From contig CADDZL010000005.1 in the NCBI GenBank assembly GCA_902812335.1, positions 1 to 35,613 of the forward strand: a stretch of DNA of 35,613 bases. The letters run 5' to 3'. Below are positions 31,503 to 35,613 of this stretch, piece after piece (position 1 is the first letter of the stretch; every line of letters begins with the position of its first letter). Below the pieces are notes generated by a model. The model was not told the origin of the DNA, ran no database searches, and worked only from the letters and a program-made list of their open reading frames with translations. The translations under genes and the position numbers were made by a program. Source of the stretch: Chloroflexota bacterium. GTDB lineage: Bacteria; Chloroflexota; Anaerolineae; DSLN01.

Positions 31503-32456
31503 TCAGGGGCTGGGCGAGCGCGATCGCGCCCGCTGACTGAATTGCGGGTCGCGTTCGAGTGTCAGCCGCAGGCCTTCCTCCAGGCTGACCTTCGGGCGAT
31601 AGCCTAATTTTTCGCGGGCGAGTGACAGGTCGGCGCACAGTTGCGCTACGCCGGGGCTTTCGCCAGTCATATACAGCGGTTCGATGGACCGGCCGATGAC
31701 CCGGCCTATGGTAGCTGCCAGTTCATTGATGCTGGTCTCCCGCCCGCTGCCCACATTGATTACCAACCGATCTACGCCGGCTGCGGTCGCAGCGGCGACC
31801 AGTGCATCGGTCACATCGTCTATGTAAACGAAATCGCGCGTCTGGCGGCCATCACCGAAGATGACGAGCGAGCCGCCGCCGAGAGCCTGTTTGAGAAAGC
31901 GCGGGATGACCGGCGCGTGTGATGCCGGAATGGATTGGCCGGGGCCATAGGCGTTGAAGACACGCAGGGATACGGTCTCGATGCCCCATAGGGTACCGAT
32001 GGTGCGAACGTAATACTCGGCGGCCAGCTTGCTCACTGCGTAAGGCGAATCGGGGTTAGGCGGCAAGTCCTCATGGACCGGTTGGCGGGCCTGGTGGCCG
32101 TAGACCGCGCCCGACGAGGTGAACACCACCCGCTTGACTCCGGCGTCGCGCATGGCCTCCATGACGCTCACCGTCCCGCCCACGTTGACGGCGTTGTACT
32201 CGCGGGGGTAGAGGATGGATTGGGGCACGGAGACACGCGCTGCCAGATGGTAAACACAGTCAATGTCCTGGAGCAGCGTCCACAGCTTGGGGATGTCGGT
32301 GACATCGCCACGGGTGAACAGGACTTCGGGGATCAAGCGGGCCGTGTCGCCAGTGCTGAGATCGTCAATCACGCGGACCTCATGGCCGGCCTGAGCCAGG
32401 CGATTGGATAGGGCTGAGCCGAGAAAGCCTGCTCCGCCGGTGATCAGAAAGCGCAT
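31503..32456 (-). CDS. NAD-dependent epimerase/dehydratase, UDP-glucose 4-epimerase-like
   Basis: 317-aa extended short-chain dehydrogenase acting on a nucleotide sugar. Rossmann motif GGAGFLGS at 7-14, catalytic SSGAVYG with Ser, Y139-x3-K143 in SPYAVSKLAAE, and the DFVYIDDVTDAL domain motif are present. The ATG at 32456 directly follows an extended -10 box and is preferred over the upstream codon at 32474. It could supply the GalE step missing from the gal block, or a cell-wall sugar; the sequence alone does not decide. Confidence 0.87.
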   Translation of the reverse strand: MRFLITGGAGFLGSALSNRLAQAGHEVRVIDDLSTGDTARLIPEVLFTRGDVTDIPKLWTLLQDIDCVYHLAARVSVPQSILYPREYNAVNVGGTVSVMEAMRDAGVKRVVFTSSGAVYGHQARQPVHEDLPPNPDSPYAVSKLAAEYYVRTIGTLWGIETVSLRVFNAYGPGQSIPASHAPVIPRFLKQALGGGSLVIFGDGRQTRDFVYIDDVTDALVAAATAAGVDRLVINVGSGRETSINELAATIGRVIGRSIEPLYMTGESPGVAQLCADLSLAREKLGYRPKVSLEEGLRLTLERDPQFSQRARSRSPSP

Positions 32457-32462
32457 AATTCC

Positions 32463-32471
32463 ATTATAGCA
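32463..32471 (-). promoter_or_regulatory. Extended -10 promoter of the epimerase gene
   Basis: Minus strand TGCTATAAT, 6 nt before the ATG at 32456, with no Shine-Dalgarno and no clear -35. It predicts a leaderless mRNA, as at moaA. Confidence 0.65.
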
Positions 32472-32533
32472 CACCTCAGGCCGGGCGGCTATCCACAGAA
32501 ACAGTTCGGTTAGGGCTGATTCATTCTCATAAA

Positions 32534-32790
32534 TTCACCACCGGACACTTTTTAAGGCGACGATCTTGGACCAGGCCGGCGCGGGCTGGAAGGCCACCGG
32601 AATAGGCTCAAATCACAGCGGTCAGTGCGATGAATCACGCTACGTCAGTGCGTGCGCGCAACCAACGCGCCCAAGTAGATCAGCCACAGATACGCCAATT
32701 AGCCGCGCCAGCCGGGCGGGGTTAGCTAGATGGCTCTTGTGCAACTGAAAGCTACGCGACTTCTGGTCGGATGAGAATGGATCAGCCCCA
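32534..32790 (-). pseudogene. IS4-type transposase C-terminal remnant, frameshifted
   Basis: The minus strand encodes FSSDQKSRSFQLHKSHL, then ANPARLARL, a typical IS4-family end (FSDQKSRGFHLHKSHLsdPeRLsRL). After a frame change it continues as LAYLWLIYLGALV, a stop, then VIHRTDRCDLSLF, and in the third frame IPVAFQPAPAWSKIVALKSVRW with a stop at 32534. All pieces are in family order, so this is one gene broken by at least two frameshifts and a stop. The 5' part is missing, cut where the promoter at 32810 begins. Confidence 0.85.
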
Positions 32791-32809
32791 GATTGCACCA
32801 GGCGCCCGC

Positions 32810-32838
32810 TTGACAGCCCCATTATCCCCACTTATAAT
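32810..32838 (+). promoter_or_regulatory. Perfect consensus promoter in a gene-free stretch
   Basis: TTGACA (32810-32815), 17 bp, TATAAT (32833-32838), exact consensus with optimal spacing. There is no start codon with a ribosome site soon after it; predicted start near 32845. Confidence 0.8.
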
Positions 32839-32844
32839 GAAGCC

Positions 32845-33035
32845 AGAAGGCGTGATGAACGCTGTTGAGGCTGTGTCCCGTGTATCCATTCCCAGTATTC
32901 CAGCGGGGCGCGCTATCGCTGCCAGCGCGCAGAGCCGGCCAGGCAGCAACCGAGCCCATCTTCCCACCGCGCGGCTATCCAGCACATCCGCGCTGGCTAA
33001 ACCTCCGTTGCCTGCGCCATCCTCCCCCCTTTCTT
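32845..33035 (+). ncRNA. Candidate structured non-coding RNA, 6S-like in layout
   Basis: About 190 nt from the predicted start to a C-run followed by CTTTCTT. Distant segments pair: 32849-32852 GGCG with 33015-33018 CGCC, 32858-32861 AACG with 33006-33009 CGTT, and 32867-32870 GAGG with 33002-33005 CCTC. The result is a long irregular closing duplex with internal loops. Apical hairpins are 32908-32930 (GCGCGCT/AGCGCGC) and 32979-32996 (CCAGC/GCTGG). No convincing ORF. Length, strong promoter and long interrupted duplex recall 6S RNA, but no conserved 6S sequence is recognised. It could also be a leader of the aminotransferase gene at 33220. Confidence 0.4.
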
Positions 33036-33074
33036 GAACGCCCTCCACAAGCCGGTCGCCCAACGGACTTTTCA

Positions 33075-33149
33075 GACCACTAAGACACTAAGACGAAAGG
33101 CCCTGGGGTTGATTCACAACTTGCTACGCGTCTTCGTGTGCTTGTGGTC
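33075..33149. repeat. Inverted repeat with CACTAAGAC words
   Basis: Left arm 33075-33095 (CCACTAAGACACTAAGACG core) and right arm 33129-33149 match at 17 of 21 positions when one is reversed, with a 33-nt loop. The arms contain a tandem word (ACTAAGAC twice). It lies between the candidate ncRNA and the aminotransferase gene. Confidence 0.7.
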
Positions 33150-33219
33150 AGGAATCGGCCATCATCATCTGGACACTTACCTGGGGTATTAACTCGTTAG
33201 TCAAGAAAGGATGTGAATC

Positions 33220-34593
33220 ATGAGCACCAAGAAGACGTTACCCGGGCCGAAGGCGCAGGAATTCGTCGCCCGGGATGCTGCCCATATTTCGCCCTCATAC
33301 ACCCGCTCCTATCCCTTCGTGATGGCTAAAGGACGGGGCTCCGAGGTCTGGGATGTGGATGGCAATCGCTTTATTGACTTCAATGCCGGCGTTGCCGTCG
33401 TCTCCACCGGCCACTGTCACCCAGAGGTGGTGGCGGCCATCAAGGCTCAGGCCGACCAGTTCCTGCACATGTCGGGCACCGATTTCTACTACCCGCCGCA
33501 GATCGAACTGGCCGAGGTGCTGGACCGCATCGCCCCCTTCGATGAGGACGCCCAGGTCTTCTTTACCAACTCCGGCACCGAGACCATCGAGGCAGCCATC
33601 AAGCTGGCACGCTACTACACCGGCCGCAATCGCTTCATCGGCTTCTATGGCGGCTTCCATGGCCGCAGCATGGGCTCACTCGCCTTTACCGCCAGCAAAG
33701 CCATCCAGCGCGAGGGCTTCTCGCTGGCGATGCCCGGCGTCAGTCACGTGCCCTTCCCTAATCCTTATCGCCCGGTCCTGGCGATCAAGGATGGCGACGA
33801 CTATGGTGACGCTGTGGTGGACTACATCGAGCAGGTTCTGTTCGCCACGGCTGTCCCGGCGAGTGACGTGGCCGGCATCCTGGTCGAGCCGGTCTTGGGC
33901 GAAGGCGGCTACGTCTGGCCTGCGCCGCATTTCTTCCCCCGCCTGCGGCAGTTGTGCGACAAGTACGATATCTTGCTGATCGTGGACGAGGTCCAGTCGG
34001 GGATGGGACGCACCGGCAAGTGGTGGGCCATTGACCATTACGATGTCCAGCCGGACATCGTATGCGCGGCCAAGGGCATTGCCTCCGGTATGCCGCTGGG
34101 TGCCATGATCGCCCGCAAGTCGCTGATGATCTGGGGGCCAGGCTCGCACGGCAACACCTTCGGTGGCAATCCCCTCTCATGCGTGGCCGCTTTAGCCACC
34201 ATCCGATTGATCGAGAACGAGTACATGCAGAACGCCGCCGAGATGGGCGAGCACATCCTGGACGCGCTGGCAGAGATTCGCCCGCGCCACCCCAGCATCG
34301 GCGACATTCGCGGCAAGGGATTGATGATCGGCATTGAACTGGTCGAGGACCAGCAGACGAAGACCCCGGCACACGATCTGCGTGACGCAGTAGTCTATAA
34401 AGCCTTCGAGAAAGGTCTGCTGCTGCTGGGGGCCGGCACGAGCACCATCCGACTCTCGCCGCCCTTGAGCATCACCCGTGACCTGGTGGATGAAGGCCTG
34501 GCGATCTTCGATGCGGCGCTGAGCGAGGCCGAGGAGGAGATGATGCCCCGGGCCAAGGCGGTACCGGCAGGTGCTATAGAAGCCGGTTCATAA
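33220..34593 (+). CDS. Class III PLP-dependent aminotransferase (GABA/ornithine type)
   Basis: 457-aa omega-aminotransferase of the acetylornithine/4-aminobutyrate group. NSGTE at 117-121 and the GGFHGRSMG loop hold the phosphate, LIVDEVQSGMGRTGKWWA has D256 for the pyridine nitrogen, and K285 in CAAKGIASGMPLG is the Schiff-base lysine. TFGGNPLSCVAALA follows. The C-terminal part (LLGAGTSTIRLSPPLSI) resembles GABA or archaeal-type lysine/ornithine transaminases more than ArgD. AAAGGA lies 8 nt before the ATG. Stands alone, ending at a terminator. Confidence 0.9.
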   Translation: MSTKKTLPGPKAQEFVARDAAHISPSYTRSYPFVMAKGRGSEVWDVDGNRFIDFNAGVAVVSTGHCHPEVVAAIKAQADQFLHMSGTDFYYPPQIELAEVLDRIAPFDEDAQVFFTNSGTETIEAAIKLARYYTGRNRFIGFYGGFHGRSMGSLAFTASKAIQREGFSLAMPGVSHVPFPNPYRPVLAIKDGDDYGDAVVDYIEQVLFATAVPASDVAGILVEPVLGEGGYVWPAPHFFPRLRQLCDKYDILLIVDEVQSGMGRTGKWWAIDHYDVQPDIVCAAKGIASGMPLGAMIARKSLMIWGPGSHGNTFGGNPLSCVAALATIRLIENEYMQNAAEMGEHILDALAEIRPRHPSIGDIRGKGLMIGIELVEDQQTKTPAHDLRDAVVYKAFEKGLLLLGAGTSTIRLSPPLSITRDLVDEGLAIFDAALSEAEEEMMPRAKAVPAGAIEAGS

Positions 34594-34646
34594 TGCGCAA
34601 CTGAACCCATACTGAGGGCTGCAACCTCACGACAAGCACATCGTCA

Positions 34647-34669
34647 GGGGCCGAGATCAACTCGGCCCC
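34647..34669. terminator. Hairpin between convergent genes
   Basis: Perfect 9-bp stem GGGGCCGAG/CTCGGCCCC with loop ATCAA, between the ends of the aminotransferase (34593) and the response regulator (34737). Only weak T-runs; it could serve both strands. Confidence 0.6.
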
Positions 34670-34736
34670 GTTGATTCTGGTGGAGGATAGGATGTCGTCA
34701 CTCGAAGACCGTGTTCCCACTCCCGGCAGCGCTCGT

Positions 34737-35426
34737 TTAGTTCTCCCCAGGCCCACCTGAACCTAATGTATATCCGACGCCGGGTACCGTCTCGATGTAG
34801 CGCGGGGTGCCCGGGTCCGGCTCGATCTTCAAGCGCAGGCGGCGGACAAGCTGCTTGAGGGCCGAACGGTCACCGCTGTCGCCGTAGCCCCACACATACT
34901 CGATGATCATGTCACTGGGCAACACCTGGCCTTGATTGACGAACAGGTAATGCAAGAGACGGAACTCCAAGGGCGTGAGTTTGATGACCTCTCCGCCCGC
35001 ACGCCGCACCTCCTGGCGGTCCACGTCCAGGGTCAGGTCATCGAAGGTCAGATCGGCCGGTGGCTGTTTTCCGCTGCGGCGGAGCACTGCCCGGATGCGG
35101 GCGAGCAGGTTCTTGGGGCTGAACGGCTTGGCAATGTAATCATCGGCCCCCAGGTCCAGCCCCCGCACCATGTCATCTTCCTCATCCCGCACCGTCAGCA
35201 TAATGACGGGTGTTAGGCCCGCCGCGCGGATCCGGCGTAGGACCTTGTAACCATCCAGGCGGGGAAGATTAACATCCAAGATGACCAGGTCGGGTTGCTG
35301 CGCTTCCCAGGCGGCCAGGGCTGCCTCGCCATCGGCCGCCTTGATGACCTCGAAGCCCTCGCGCCGCAGGGTAAAGGCGATTAGCGCCGCCAATTGCATG
35401 TCGTCATCTACAACAAGGACGCGCAT
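34737..35426 (-). CDS. OmpR/PhoB-family response regulator
   Basis: 229-aa two-component regulator. The receiver domain (1-120) has the acidic pair in VVDDD, the phospho-acceptor D51 in VILDVNLP, Thr in MLTVRDEEDD and K100 in DYIAKPFSP. The C-terminal winged helix (about 130-222) has KLTPLEFRLLHYL and LVRRLRLKIEPDPGTPRYIETVPGVGYTL, typical of OmpR regulators. It follows the histidine kinase gene by 55 nt, a gap filled by the inverted repeat at 35438. GAGGAG is only about 2 nt before the ATG. Target genes unknown. Confidence 0.95.
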   Translation of the reverse strand: MRVLVVDDDMQLAALIAFTLRREGFEVIKAADGEAALAAWEAQQPDLVILDVNLPRLDGYKVLRRIRAAGLTPVIMLTVRDEEDDMVRGLDLGADDYIAKPFSPKNLLARIRAVLRRSGKQPPADLTFDDLTLDVDRQEVRRAGGEVIKLTPLEFRLLHYLFVNQGQVLPSDMIIEYVWGYGDSGDRSALKQLVRRLRLKIEPDPGTPRYIETVPGVGYTLGSGGPGEN

Positions 35427-35437
35427 GGCTCCTCACG

Positions 35438-35506
35438 TGAAGCGTCAAACGACAAACGTAATTTGCCAGAGTGCGTCACTTCTAACGTTTCGCGTCTGAC
35501 GTTTCA
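35438..35506. repeat. Inverted repeat with AAACGTCA words between kinase and regulator
   Basis: Left arm 35438-35461 and right arm 35483-35506 are complementary at 19 of 24 positions (TGAAgCGTCAaACG... against TGAAaCGTCAgACG...), with a 21-nt loop. The right arm contains the last codons and stop of the kinase gene, and the left arm ends next to the regulator's ribosome site. Confidence 0.75.
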
Positions 35507-35613
35507 GGCGCGGCCAACGGCAGGGTAAACCAGAAAACCGTGCCGTGCCCATCGCTCTCCACGCCGACCCGGCCATGATGCCGTTCGACGATCGTCTTCA
35601 CGATGGACAGGCC
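35482..35613 (-). CDS. Sensor histidine kinase (partial, C-terminal end only)
   Basis: The last 43 residues of a histidine kinase enter from the right edge: GLSIVKTIVERHHGRVGVES, then DGHGTVFWFTLPLAAPETSDAKR, stop at 35482. This is the G2 box and final strand of the HATPase_c domain (GLxIVKxIVExHGGxixVES...GTxFxFxLP). It pairs with the response regulator downstream. The final eight or so residues are encoded by the inverted repeat, so the original end has probably been replaced by repeat sequence. Confidence 0.9.
   Translation of the reverse strand, partial: GLSIVKTIVERHHGRVGVESDGHGTVFWFTLPLAAPETSDAKR

Noticed and set aside
32845-33035. SRP (4.5S) RNA reading of the structured region, because of CAGAGCC...GGCAGCA near 32930
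   Set aside because: The loop is GGCCA rather than a GNRA tetraloop and the flanks do not pair as helix 5/8, so SRP RNA is not supported.
32771-33037. 88-codon plus-strand open frame across the consensus promoter
   Set aside because: Begins upstream of the promoter itself, has no ribosome site and no family resemblance.

Overview
This 35.6 kb window looks like chromosomal DNA of a Chloroflexota-type bacterium, probably Anaerolineae-like; this placement is inference. Base composition is high-GC. The support is an archaeal-type upper mevalonate cluster (HMG-CoA synthase, thiolase-like protein, DUF35 Zn-ribbon protein) with a class II HMG-CoA reductase, several ROK proteins, and secreted proteins with Thr/Pro-rich linkers. 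Promoters are ordinary sigma70 type (TTGACA/TATAAT, mostly 17 bp spacing), and some genes appear to be leaderless behind an extended -10 (TGCTAnnnT).

Layout. (1) 1-5260, minus strand: a pentose operon with a divergent xylose-isomerase-like protein, xylulokinase, a ROK/XylR-type repressor and an RbsC/XylH-type ABC permease that runs off the left edge. It is read from a consensus promoter followed directly by a 7-11-7 inverted repeat resembling the XylR operator. (2) 5263-9717: a Leloir galactose block. A membrane protein, galT and a beta-hydroxyacid dehydrogenase form an overlapping minus-strand operon, with galK divergent. (3) 9718-10254: a remnant of a TetR regulator. (4) 10255-15716, minus: the mevalonate cluster, with a class I/II aminotransferase upstream. 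The DUF35 gene and the HMG-CoA reductase gene share a conserved 31-bp upstream element. The thiolase-like protein lacks the expected nucleophilic Cys and the GHP His. (5) 15832-26019: a cell-envelope and secretion region with a secreted protein of unknown function, a NodB polysaccharide deacetylase, a beta-lactamase-fold protein with lost catalytic motifs, and two kelch-like surface proteins. A 114-aa mini protein keeps both ends of one kelch protein. Three of these proteins share a C-terminal tail, [ST]SVxLxxF, then a membrane helix and basic residues. Inside this block are moaA and a ROK sugar kinase whose start appears to be CTG, two bases after the moaA stop. (6) 26307-31424: SCP-2 protein and ferredoxin-NADP reductase (minus), then tpiA, an M50-like membrane metalloprotease, a decayed Uma2 gene and guaB (plus). 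(7) 31503-35613: an NDP-sugar epimerase, a decayed IS4-type transposase, a candidate structured ncRNA with a perfect promoter, a class III aminotransferase, and an OmpR-type two-component pair whose kinase is cut by the right edge.

Four different imperfect inverted repeats, each built from a short repeated word, lie between genes at about 13031, 14401, 33075 and 35438. Two of them supply the stop codon of the upstream gene. Two genes at the edges (the permease at the left and the histidine kinase at the right) are partial.
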